From: Iphinoe sp. HA4291-MV1 | GTDB taxonomy: Bacteria > Cyanobacteriota > Cyanobacteriia > Cyanobacteriales > Nostocaceae | DNA: 64,000 nucleotides | Assembly: GCA_019359415.1 (NCBI GenBank) | Contig: JAHHHH010000005.1 | Coordinates: forward strand, 62,001 to 126,000 | Direction: 5' to 3' | Shown: piece after piece, positions 44,009-51,524 of the stretch | Layout: the number at the start of each line of letters is the position of its first letter | How positions within the stretch are numbered: position 1 is the stretch's first letter | Notes under the pieces: model-generated | Told to the model about the DNA's origin: nothing | Database searches by the model: none | Seen by the model: only the letters and a program-made list of their open reading frames with translations | Translations under genes and position numbers: made by a program

Positions 44009-45205
44009 TTAACGAGAGCGAGGGATGTGAATGCGCTTTCTAAATTCTTGCGCTCTTTGCTTATGAGGAATTTTTTCTACTAAGGCTTCTATCAATTGCT
44101 CTGGTGTTATTTGTGGATTTTGAGCCAAAGTGTCTTCAAGAACAAAACTAGCGAAAGGTCCAACAAAACTGGTCAGTTCTCGCTGACAATACTCTAAAAA
44201 CTCTGGGTTGATACTAGTAATATTTTTTGATTTGAATTGGGTTTCTGTTTTAGATGGTGGTGTAGTCTCTGGTAATTCAAGATTATTATTAATAGGGTTA
44301 GGGAAAATTCGCACTTTTTGACGTGACTCACTCACACCCATACTGCTAGATAAACTTTGTGACTGAAGCAGATTCAAAACTTCTCTAGCTGATTGGTAAC
44401 GATCTGCTGGTTTTTCCGCCAGATTTTTTTCTAGTATTTGAGTTAAAGAATCACTGACATTGGCGTACGAGCGCCATTTCCACTCGAAAGAATCATTCTG
44501 TAGTGAACGTGGCGTTTTCCCAGTAATGAGAACGATAGCACAAACACCCAGTGCGTAGAGGTCACTACAGGGGTAGCAACGTCCCATACGAATCTGTTCT
44601 GGTGGAGAATAACCCATTTTTCCGACTACCGAACCAGCAACAGAGTGCAAAGCATTTGAAGAATTAGCCGCTAGAATTTGAGTGACTTTCTGCTTCACCA
44701 CTCCAAAGTCGATAAGTACAGGTTTAGAAAGTTTACGGGAAAGCATCACATTATCTAGTGAAATATCCCGATGAATGATATTACATTGGTGAAGATAGTC
44801 TAAAACTGGCAACAGATCCAATAACCATTGAATAACTTCTGTTTCGGAAAATGGCTTTCCTTGTTTGGAAAGGCGATCGCGCAAAAGTTGCGAGTAGGTA
44901 TTACCTTCAATATATTCCTCGACTATAAAGATCCGCTGTTTCTCAGTCAACCAAGCCAGAAACTTAGGAATCTGGGGATGACTAATTTGGTATAAAATTT
45001 TCGCTTCGCGTTCGAATAGCTCACGAGATTTGAGAAGTACATGTTCTGCCGTGTTTGTAGGTACAAACTCTTTCAGAACACAGAGATCCTCAAAACGTTG
45101 AGTATCAAGTGCTAAGTAAGTTCTTCCAAAGCCTCCCTGTCCAAGAAGTCTTTGAATCTGATAGCGATTGTAAATCAAAGTTCCGGACTTAATTTCTGCT
45201 AGCAT
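44009..45205 (-). CDS. Hanks-type Ser/Thr protein kinase
   Basis: 398 residues. Kinase domain residues about 13-285: glycine loop LLGQGGFGRTYLA, catalytic Lys in LCVLKEF, HRD motif IIHRDISLDNVML, DFG motif LIDFGVVKQ and APE-like MGYSPPEQ. The activation segment is long. The C-terminal 110 residues are Ser/Pro/Thr-rich, then a helical end (ALVEKIPHKQRAQEFRKRIH). No transmembrane helix, so cytoplasmic. Such kinases are abundant in filamentous cyanobacteria. Convergent with the haem sensor. Confidence 0.93.
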   Translation of the reverse strand: MLAEIKSGTLIYNRYQIQRLLGQGGFGRTYLALDTQRFEDLCVLKEFVPTNTAEHVLLKSRELFEREAKILYQISHPQIPKFLAWLTEKQRIFIVEEYIEGNTYSQLLRDRLSKQGKPFSETEVIQWLLDLLPVLDYLHQCNIIHRDISLDNVMLSRKLSKPVLIDFGVVKQKVTQILAANSSNALHSVAGSVVGKMGYSPPEQIRMGRCYPCSDLYALGVCAIVLITGKTPRSLQNDSFEWKWRSYANVSDSLTQILEKNLAEKPADRYQSAREVLNLLQSQSLSSSMGVSESRQKVRIFPNPINNNLELPETTPPSKTETQFKSKNITSINPEFLEYCQRELTSFVGPFASFVLEDTLAQNPQITPEQLIEALVEKIPHKQRAQEFRKRIHIPRSR

Positions 45206-45582
45206 TACTGCCTTGTGGTTTAGTGACTAAGATGCAAATAGAATTTTATCCAAGTGCCTCTTACTTGCCAGGATACACCAAACGACAATTGACGACTGTA
45301 TTTCTCCAAGTATAGCTAAGAAGAAAAGACTGTACGCAGTGTACCTGTCAAAGAAGAGGCTCCAGGGGCAGAGGGAATGGGGAGCAGAGGGGAAACCCCA
45401 TACAGAAATGTGAGGGCTTGATACAAGGACGTATTGTGTCTCGCACTACGTGTCTCGACACAAATCTTTCTTTTTCTCCATAAATAAATGAGCGAGGCTT
45501 GTACCCCTTGCAGAGGGTATTTCTTTTTTCCCTCTGCCCTCTGCTTTTTTGGTCAAAGCAAGTAAAAAGTAAAAAGTTTTAC
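45206..45582. other. Repeat-rich gap between kinase and DAHP synthase genes
   Basis: Contains GGGGCAGAGGG-type low-complexity DNA (about 45362-45405) and a CAGAGGG/CCCTCTG hairpin (45511-45536) that could end the DAHP synthase transcript on the minus strand. No gene. Confidence 0.45.
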
Positions 45583-46680
45583 TTAGCTGTAATCAACAAA
45601 CTCGTAAAGCCAATGAGTAGCCATTCCAGTGGCGATCGGTAATCTTGTCCAACGACCAAAGAACTTAGCAAGAGGAGCTATTTCCAACATAAGTTGCTCA
45701 AATTCTTGGGGTGTTAGAGATTGAGGACCATCTGAAAGTGCTTTAGCAGGGTTGGGGTGAACCTCAATCATCAACGAATCTGCACCTGCAGCAATGGACG
45801 CCATTGCGATCGTCGGCACAAATTCTGATTTACCCGTAGCATGACTAGGATCAATCATAATGGGTAAGTGAGTCAGAGAACGCAACACCGGAATAGCAGA
45901 AATATCTAATACGTTACGAGTGTACTTCTGGTCAAAGCTGCGAATTCCACGTTCGCATAAAATAACATTGGGATTACCAGCCGCCAAAATGTACTCAGCT
46001 GCCATTAACCATTCTTCAATCGTGGCAGACAGTCCCCGCTTTAACAAAACGGGTTTACCAGTAGCACCCACCTTTCGCAACAGTGGGAAATTCTGCATAT
46101 TGCGCGCACCAATTTGCACTATATCCGCCACAGATGCAACTTTATCCAAATCAGCTGTATCCATAACTTCTGTAATAATGCCTAGTCCGGTGACTTCGCG
46201 AGCTTTAGCCAATAATTCTAAGGCGCTCTCACCATGACCTTGAAAAGCATAGGGTGAGGTCCGAGGTTTGTATGCGCCACCGCGTAGAAACTTGGCTCCT
46301 GCTGCTTTGACTTGCAAGGCTGTCTCGACAATCATTTCTTCATTTTCAACAGAACAAGGTCCAGCAACAACAACGACAGGATGGTTTTGACCAAAAGTGA
46401 CTGCTCCACTCGGTGTTTGTACAACAACTTCACTGGGTTCGCCATGGCGAAATTCCAAAGAAACTCGTTTAAATGGCTTTGTCACTCGGAGAACTTGTTC
46501 AATAAAAGGGCTAAGTTGTTGGATTTGTTCTGGATTGAGATTTGTTGTGTCACCAACTAAACCAATAAGGACTTTGTGCTTACCCTCCAATTTTTCTGTT
46601 GTGATGTTCTGATTGCGGAGTTCTTCACAGATGCGTTCAATTTCTGATAATGGAATTTGTGATTTTATGACAATAATCAT
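45583..46680 (-). CDS. aroF: 3-deoxy-7-phosphoheptulonate synthase (DAHP synthase, beta type)
   Basis: 365 residues from ATG 46680 (MIIVIKSQIP), with AGGTGG upstream; a GTG at 46692 would add four residues. An N-terminal ferredoxin-like regulatory domain (1-90) precedes the TIM barrel: VVVAGPCSVENEEM, FLRGGAYKPRTSPYAFQG, DIVQIGARNMQNFPLL, VLLKRGLSATIEEW, CERGIRSFD, PIMIDPSHATGKSEFV and a metal-binding IEVHPNPAKALSDGPQSL. It catalyses the first step of the shikimate pathway. The N-domain in this class mediates feedback inhibition, in other bacteria by aromatic amino acids. The leader (46752-46937) holds hairpins that might be regulatory. Confidence 0.95.
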   Translation of the reverse strand: MIIVIKSQIPLSEIERICEELRNQNITTEKLEGKHKVLIGLVGDTTNLNPEQIQQLSPFIEQVLRVTKPFKRVSLEFRHGEPSEVVVQTPSGAVTFGQNHPVVVVAGPCSVENEEMIVETALQVKAAGAKFLRGGAYKPRTSPYAFQGHGESALELLAKAREVTGLGIITEVMDTADLDKVASVADIVQIGARNMQNFPLLRKVGATGKPVLLKRGLSATIEEWLMAAEYILAAGNPNVILCERGIRSFDQKYTRNVLDISAIPVLRSLTHLPIMIDPSHATGKSEFVPTIAMASIAAGADSLMIEVHPNPAKALSDGPQSLTPQEFEQLMLEIAPLAKFFGRWTRLPIATGMATHWLYEFVDYS

Positions 46681-46751
46681 TTTTTTATCCACCTAAATTA
46701 TTATCTACATTGTTTTCATTAGAGTTTGTACATCAATAGGAATAAGCTGTT

Positions 46752-46790
46752 TAGACTCGTTGATTTAATTTTGTTTCCTAATCGAGTCTA
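46752..46790 (-). promoter_or_regulatory. Hairpin in the DAHP synthase leader
   Basis: TAGACTCG (46752-46759) and CGAGTCTA (46783-46790) form an 8-bp stem about 70 nt upstream of the start codon. Could be a leader hairpin or an operator; no uORF with aromatic codons was found. Confidence 0.25.
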
Positions 46791-46894
46791 CATTACGGTT
46801 TTTTATTTTTCCGCACTAAACAAGTCAGAAAAAGTCAGAAAAAGTCAGTCTTATAGTCATATAAAAATAGAAAGATAGACTTTGATAGAGTATC

Positions 46895-46937
46895 CAGCAT
46901 CCGGCAAGATATAAGTTTCCAATTTTGCCGGATGCTG
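46895..46937. repeat. Palindromic repeat CAGCATCCGGCAA
   Basis: CAGCATCCGGCAA (46895-46907) and TTGCCGGATGCTG (46925-46937) are perfect 13-bp inverted repeats with a 17-nt loop. No target duplication seen. First of a series of inverted-repeat elements upstream of 47407. Confidence 0.65.
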
Positions 46938-46984
46938 TGAAAAAAAATGATACTTCAAATGCTGTTATATTCTCGATGCTGTTG

Positions 46985-47076
46985 CAATACTGCTCGGATA
47001 AGCAAAAATTAGAAACCCGGTTTCTTTAAGAAACCGGGTTTCTGGCACCTCAACTATTCTTAACCGAGCAGTATTG
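46985..47076. mobile_element. 92-bp MITE with 10-bp target duplication
   Basis: Terminal inverted repeats CAATACTGCTCGG (46985-46997) and CCGAGCAGTATTG (47064-47076) are perfect. Both sides carry GATGCTGTTG (46975-46984 and 47077-47086), a 10-bp direct repeat that fits a target-site duplication. The inside is a near-perfect hairpin built on AGAAACCCGGTTTCTT and its complement, also found in the element at 2337-2437. No coding capacity. Confidence 0.8.
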
Positions 47077-47140
47077 GATGCTGTTGTAGATATTATCACT
47101 GCACAAAACAAAAAACCTGATTAGGAATACAAATATGAAT

Positions 47141-47251
47141 GGGAGCATCCCAATTTTGTAAAAGTAGTGCGAGCATTTTGCTCGCTCATAGTACGCGAGC
47201 AAGATGCTCGCACTGCATTTGGCATAAAGAGTGAACATTTGGGATGCTCCC
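47141..47251. mobile_element. 111-bp MITE with 9-bp target duplication
   Basis: Terminal inverted repeats GGGAGCATCCCAA (47141-47153) and TTGGGATGCTCCC (47239-47251) are perfect. AATATGAAT flanks both sides (47132-47140 and 47252-47260). Inside lies a second 20-bp inverted repeat (AGTGCGAGCAT..., 19 of 20 matching), so the single strand would fold into a long two-part hairpin. No coding capacity. Confidence 0.85.
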
Positions 47252-47406
47252 AATATGAATTAGCAAAAGGATGCTCATGAATAGAGTTGATTGTCCAAGT
47301 GCATAAGTTGAATTCAATGACATCTATAGGGAATGTGGAAGAGGACAAGCACCTCAACTCTCTCATTATGCATGTTCTCCAAAATACATTCAAAGAGGAA
47401 TAAACT

Positions 47407-47676
47407 ATGTCATCCGAACTTCAAGCTACAAGTACTCCTGCTGACTCCGAACTACCTAATGATCTGCCGACTCTAAAGAAAGGTCTTAAAACTGAAGGAG
47501 TAAGATTCCTGCAACAAATTTTGATTCTCCGTTACAAATACAAAATTACCTTTGACGCAGACTTCGGCAATAAAACTGAAGATGCAGTCAAAGACTTTCA
47601 ACGCAAGCATAATTTGAATCAAGATGGAGTTGTCGGTGTAAAAACTTGGCGTGCTCTAAGCGCAAATATTGCCTGA
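47407..47676 (+). CDS. Peptidoglycan-binding domain protein
   Basis: 89 residues: a polar 25-residue N-terminus and one PG_binding_1 domain, LKKGLKTEGVRFLQQILIL, then FDADFGNKTEDAVKDFQRKH and DGVVGVKTWRAL. No signal peptide is seen, unusual for a wall-binding protein. AGAGGA precedes ATG 47407. The last codons and the TGA sit at the junction with a truncated IS110 transposase whose similarity starts at about 47672, so the C-terminus may have been trimmed by a deletion. Upstream DNA is full of small inverted-repeat elements. Confidence 0.85.
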   Translation: MSSELQATSTPADSELPNDLPTLKKGLKTEGVRFLQQILILRYKYKITFDADFGNKTEDAVKDFQRKHNLNQDGVVGVKTWRALSANIA

Positions 47677-48592
47677 CACCTAAGGCATCAAGACCATCAA
47701 TACTAGTAAAGTCTACACCTGCCATATGGTATAGTGAGGAGCGCAAATCAAAATTTGGGTGATTAGAGGAAGGTTTTTTTCTACGTTTTTTTTTAGTTGT
47801 TGGCGGTTCGTTTAAAGTTTTTGGTTCAAAAGTTGCTAAACATTTCTCAATTTCTGTGTCAATGGCTGTAATTTGTTCTTGATAGACATCATAAAGGATT
47901 AATTCTTGCTTTAAAACAAACAAATGTTCCAGACGATAGTCTCCAGTTAAGGCTTTGGCAATTTCTGTCGTAGTGCTTTTAATCCGAGGGTCTTTGAGGT
48001 TTGCTAAAACTTGTGGGTCTGTTTGCCCAGAAACGATTGCTCTAATAATTGCCATCCCCGTGAGACCAGTAATATCGCTAATTACTTTGTGCAAATGTAG
48101 GTTCATTTGAATAAGTGCTTTTTGCATCCGCTGTACATGCGTACTAGCACTTTTAATTAAGCTGTCACGTTGACGAATATAAGAGCGCAGTACACAAATT
48201 TCGTTTTCTGGTCGGAATGAACCCGATAATAAGCCGAAGGTATGTAGTTGCTGCAACCATTGGCAATCTTGAACATCTGTTTTGCGTCCTGGTACTGTTT
48301 TAAAGTGGTGAGCATTCACCAGCTTGATTTCAAGACCTTTTGCTTCTAAGATTTGAAAAACTGGTATCCAGTAGACCCCCGTAGCTTCCATTGCCACGGT
48401 TGTTACTTTGCATTCAATCAACCAATCAACCATTGCGATTAAATCAGGAGTAAAACACCCAAATCGACGAACATTTTTTTCGGCTCTATCACTTGGTACG
48501 CACACCCAATGCTCTGCACCACCCAGGTCGATCCCAGCTGCATTGTAATTTATTTGCTCAAGATGTGAAGACTGGTTTGATGATGATTTCAT
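47672..48592 (-). pseudogene. IS110 family transposase, 3' truncated
   Basis: Starts MKSSSNQSSHLEQINYNAAG and keeps the IS110 RuvC-like DEDD N-domain (AAGIDLGGAEHWVC, VAMEATGVYWIPV, PGRKTDVQDCQWLQ) up to VDFTSIDGLDALGV. There the similarity to other IS110 transposases, including the copy at 48861-49937, ends at the stop of the peptidoglycan-binding gene; the C-terminal domain with the catalytic Ser is missing. The frame formally continues antisense through that gene to 47588. Probably inactive. Compared with the second copy it is clearly divergent, so these are two different elements. Confidence 0.85.
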
Positions 48593-48860
48593 AGAGATGT
48601 AATCCTGATATACTTGTTGAAGTGAGTCCTGACCTGAGGTGGCAATAATAGATAATCTCTCAAACGGGATAGAAAGAATCTTCCTTCACCAATGTCATAG
48701 CCATAAAGCCCCAGAACCACGCTCCTAATCGGGCATTAATTGCACCAGTCAGCTATCGGTTTTAACTGTCAGGACATTTAAAAATATACCTGTTAATGGG
48801 TCGCTTCCGGACTGTTTCTTTCATTCATAACGGGTGGCGATCGCCGCCAGTCGGACGCTT
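48593..48860 (-). other. Non-coding leader of the IS110 remnant
   Basis: 268 nt upstream of the first IS110 transposase and downstream of the second. In IS110-group elements the non-coding left end upstream of the transposase encodes a structured bridge RNA. No gene is seen here; a HIP1 site occurs at 48838. Whether a bridge RNA relic remains cannot be judged by eye. Confidence 0.3.
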
Positions 48861-49937
48861 CTAAGAAACACATTCGTTAGGTGTTGAAATAGGGATGAGT
48901 TCTAAGCCAAGAGCTTGAGCTTTTTTCTTAAGGTTTTTAAGCATTCGTTCTCGATACTGTTGTTCGTAAGCATCAATACCAGGGTCAGTATAGCGATTGC
49001 CTTCTCCTAACGGAGACGCTCCGCGAACGGCACTGCCCCTTGGGCAATCGCCAGATGTCCAAAGGCGATAGAAAATACGTGCCAATTTATGTGCCGTAGC
49101 AGTAATTGCCTTTGGTGCGCCCATGCGTGCTTGCATACGACGGTAATATGCTCCTAATGCGGAGTTGCTACGACAAAGAGTTTGTGCAGCCATGCGAAAA
49201 GCGTTGGCTGCTCGATTAACAACAGAACGGGTTTTAGAACTTTTAACTTTACCGCCAGTAACACGACTACCAGGGCATAGACCTAACCAGGAGGTAAAAT
49301 GCTTAACACTCGGAAAGCGAGAAGCGTTTAAACCGACCTCGGACAGTAATATCAATACACTTAAAGCACCCAAACCATCAACAGCTGTAAAATCAACACC
49401 GCTAATACGGTATAAATGTGTACGCAAGTCAAATTGTGGCGCATTACCTGGTTGCTTTTTACCCCGGCGTTTAGGTTTGGCTAAAGGCTTTTCTTCGACA
49501 TCAACTTTATCAGCAAATGACACTAAACATTGCTCGATTTGGCGATCGCATTTCTGGATTTGAGTCTGATAAAACTCGTAAAGCTGTAGTTCCTGTTCGA
49601 GGATAAAAACTAATTCGGGGCGATAATCGCAAGTCTTGGAAGCAGCTATTTCTTCCAAGCTAGCCCTAATGCGCCCATCCTTGAAAGATGCCAATGTAAT
49701 TGGGTTGCGTTCCCCAGCAACAATTGCTCGAATGATGCTCAAGCCAGTAGTGCCTGTAATATCGCTAATTACCCGATGTAATTGTATGTTCATCTGTGTC
49801 AATGCTTTTTGCATCCTCTGTACGTGGGCGCAAGCACTTTTAATTAGATTATCTCTTTGACGTATATAGCTACGAAGCATACAGATTTGGTCTTCTGGGC
49901 GAAATGAACCCGACAGTAAACCATAAGTATTTAACTC
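48861..49937 (-). pseudogene. IS110 family transposase, 5' truncated
   Basis: Frame open from 49937 (ELNTYGLLSGSFRPEDQICM) to a stop at 48861; the first ~110 residues with the first catalytic Asp are lost at the edge of the 23-bp hairpin at 49938. The C-terminal domain is present: VDFTAVDGLGALSVLILLSE, HFTSWLGLCPGSRVTGGKVK, then NRAANAFRMAAQTL. An in-frame repeat insertion (48994-49051) encodes about 19 residues (SGDCPRGSAVRGASPLGEG). An ATG at 49880 would allow a shorter product, but not an active transposase. Confidence 0.85.
48994..49051. repeat. 58-bp palindrome-ended repeat inside the IS110 gene
   Basis: Ends GCGATTGCC (48994-49002) and GGCAATCGC (49043-49051) are inverted repeats. The inner block GTTCGCGGAGCGTCTCCG with GGAGAAGG recurs, slightly changed, at 50280-50307. 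A widespread kind of Nostocales short repeat. Confidence 0.6.
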
Positions 49938-49995
49938 ATCCCCCGGCTTCTCATGAAACTTTCACTGCGTTCAGTTTCATGAGAAGCCGGGGGAT
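49938..49995. repeat. Perfect 23-bp inverted repeat (strong hairpin)
   Basis: Arms 49938-49960 and 49973-49995 are perfect complements (ATCCCCCGGCTTCTCATGAA and its mirror) with a 12-nt loop. It abuts exactly the broken end of the IS110 transposase. A second structured element follows at 50095, suggesting both are ends of one small IS200/IS605-like non-autonomous element. Confidence 0.8.
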
Positions 49996-50094
49996 TTCGA
50001 GTCATCAGTCATTAGTCCTTAGTCCTTAGTACGTTTTTCACGATTTTTCGTGTTTAATTATACTAATGACTGATGACCAATGACTGATGACTAA

Positions 50095-50148
50095 GACGGC
50101 GAGCGACGATTCATCCCACCTCTAGAAGGGGCGGGCTTTCTCGCCGTC
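50095..50148 (+). mobile_element. IS200/IS605-like right-end structure
   Basis: GACGGCGAG (50095-50103) pairs with CTCGCCGTC (50140-50148); between them GATTCATCCCACC and GGGGCGGGCTTTC form a second hairpin. GATTCATCCC...GGGCTTTC is typical of the DNA just downstream of cyanobacterial tnpB genes. No tnpA or tnpB remains. TTTT follows, so it could also terminate transcription. Confidence 0.5.
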
Positions 50149-50642
50149 TTTTCGGTCATGACACCAATAAGAGTGTAATATTTATTGACCTGAAAGCTCC
50201 CAATAATGTGTTTCTTTTATTTGTTGCTGGTGGCGTAAGCCGCTAGTTGGAGGCTCACATCTTGCACCAAGAAAACCCGTTCGCGTAGCGTCTCCGACAG
50301 GAGAAGGGACTAGGCAAGTATAGCCGCAGGCTTTAGCCTATCGATGACAAAAAGATAATAATCTACCTATAGTATTGGCAATCAATCTTATTTGATATTA
50401 ATTATATTACCTCAGCCAGAAGAGGAAATGACACGTAATCGCTAATATTAATATTGCATATATTTAAATACTATTTTGTCTATTTTTTCATGTGAATCAA
50501 TGGCTCTATGAAGAAGTAAGTTTTGATTTGTAGTAGTCGAAGTCTTTCTTCTTCTTGCTTTTTCTTGAAGATGTATAGTATTTAACTATTAATATTAGTA
50601 TTTTTGGAGAAACAATAAAATTTGAATAAAAAAGTCTGAATT
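50149..50642. other. Intergenic repeat-rich region
   Basis: About 490 bases. Holds a copy of the GTTCGCGTAGCGTCTCCG repeat (50280-50307) and a TATAGCCGCAGGCTTTAGCC repeat, then AT-rich promoter-like DNA before 50643. No gene seen. Confidence 0.5.
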
Positions 50643-51464
50643 ATGAATAACCAAGAGATTAAGAATAAAATCAACCAGGAAAGAGATTATTTACTTCAAA
50701 AGCTTTGGGATGCAAAAGTTATCATATCTATAGTATTAATTGCGGTGCTGGTTAAAGTAGGGTATAGCAATAATAGCGCACTTCCTACACCAGTTGTTAA
50801 TACATATGATGTCAGCAAAAACATGGAGAATTTTATAGGTGAAACCGTGACGGTGATAAGCAATCCGATTCAAAAAGTCGGTTTAACCTCTTTTACGGTA
50901 AGTGATGAGAGATTTTTCAGCGGCGAACCTATAGTAGTGGTGAATGCTTCGGGTGTACCTTTCGATTTACCTACTGACAGTAGTAACATAAGAGTCCAAG
51001 TTACGGGTGATGTTCGTAACTTAGATATTCCAAAAATTGAGCGAGACTATAAGCTCAATTTGCAGGATGAATCCTATAAAGACTACATCAATAAACCTGC
51101 GATTATTGCTAAGTCAATCATATTAGCACCCAAATCAGGACAAATTACCAAAAACTTTAGCAATTACTATGGTAAAAAGGTTACAATTATGGGTGATGTT
51201 AATAATATTCAAAGTCCCGTTTTGTTTACACTGGATGAAAACTACTTGTCTGGTGCGGAAGATTTGTTGGTTTTATTAGTCGCACCACCAACAAGAATTA
51301 TTAACAAAGGTCAGACAGTAGAGATGGTGGGTGTTGTTCGTCCCTTTGTTGCTGTAGATATTGAACGAGACTACGGTATAACTTGGGATGAGGGGGTGAG
51401 ACGACAGTTGGAAGCAGATTACAGAAATAAGGCTGTATTTGTTGCTGACACTATGTACCCATAA
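50643..51464 (+). CDS. Membrane-anchored protein with two similar beta-domains
   Basis: 273 residues. N-terminal helix and one transmembrane segment (about 25-43, AKVIISIVLIAVLVKVGYS) are followed by two repeats of an OB-fold-like unit: ENFIGETVTVISNPIQKVGL with FTVSDERFFSGEPIVVV, and SNYYGKKVTIMGDVNNIQSP with FTLDENYLSGAEDLLVLL. Both end in a similar IERDY(K/G)...LE..Y..KA.(I/F)VA motif (residues about 130-155 and 240-268), so the duplication covers the whole domain. It probably faces the periplasm. Function unknown. Confidence 0.75.
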   Translation: MNNQEIKNKINQERDYLLQKLWDAKVIISIVLIAVLVKVGYSNNSALPTPVVNTYDVSKNMENFIGETVTVISNPIQKVGLTSFTVSDERFFSGEPIVVVNASGVPFDLPTDSSNIRVQVTGDVRNLDIPKIERDYKLNLQDESYKDYINKPAIIAKSIILAPKSGQITKNFSNYYGKKVTIMGDVNNIQSPVLFTLDENYLSGAEDLLVLLVAPPTRIINKGQTVEMVGVVRPFVAVDIERDYGITWDEGVRRQLEADYRNKAVFVADTMYP

Positions 51465-51524
51465 TTAACGAGTTTGCATCTGTGCAAATATAACATAGTG
51501 CCTAGAGTTACATGATCCTCGTTG

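Noticed and set aside
46895-46937. Terminator of a plus-strand gene
   Set aside because: The hairpin is followed by A-rich, not T-rich, DNA on the plus strand, and no plus-strand gene ends before it; it fits better as a palindromic repeat.
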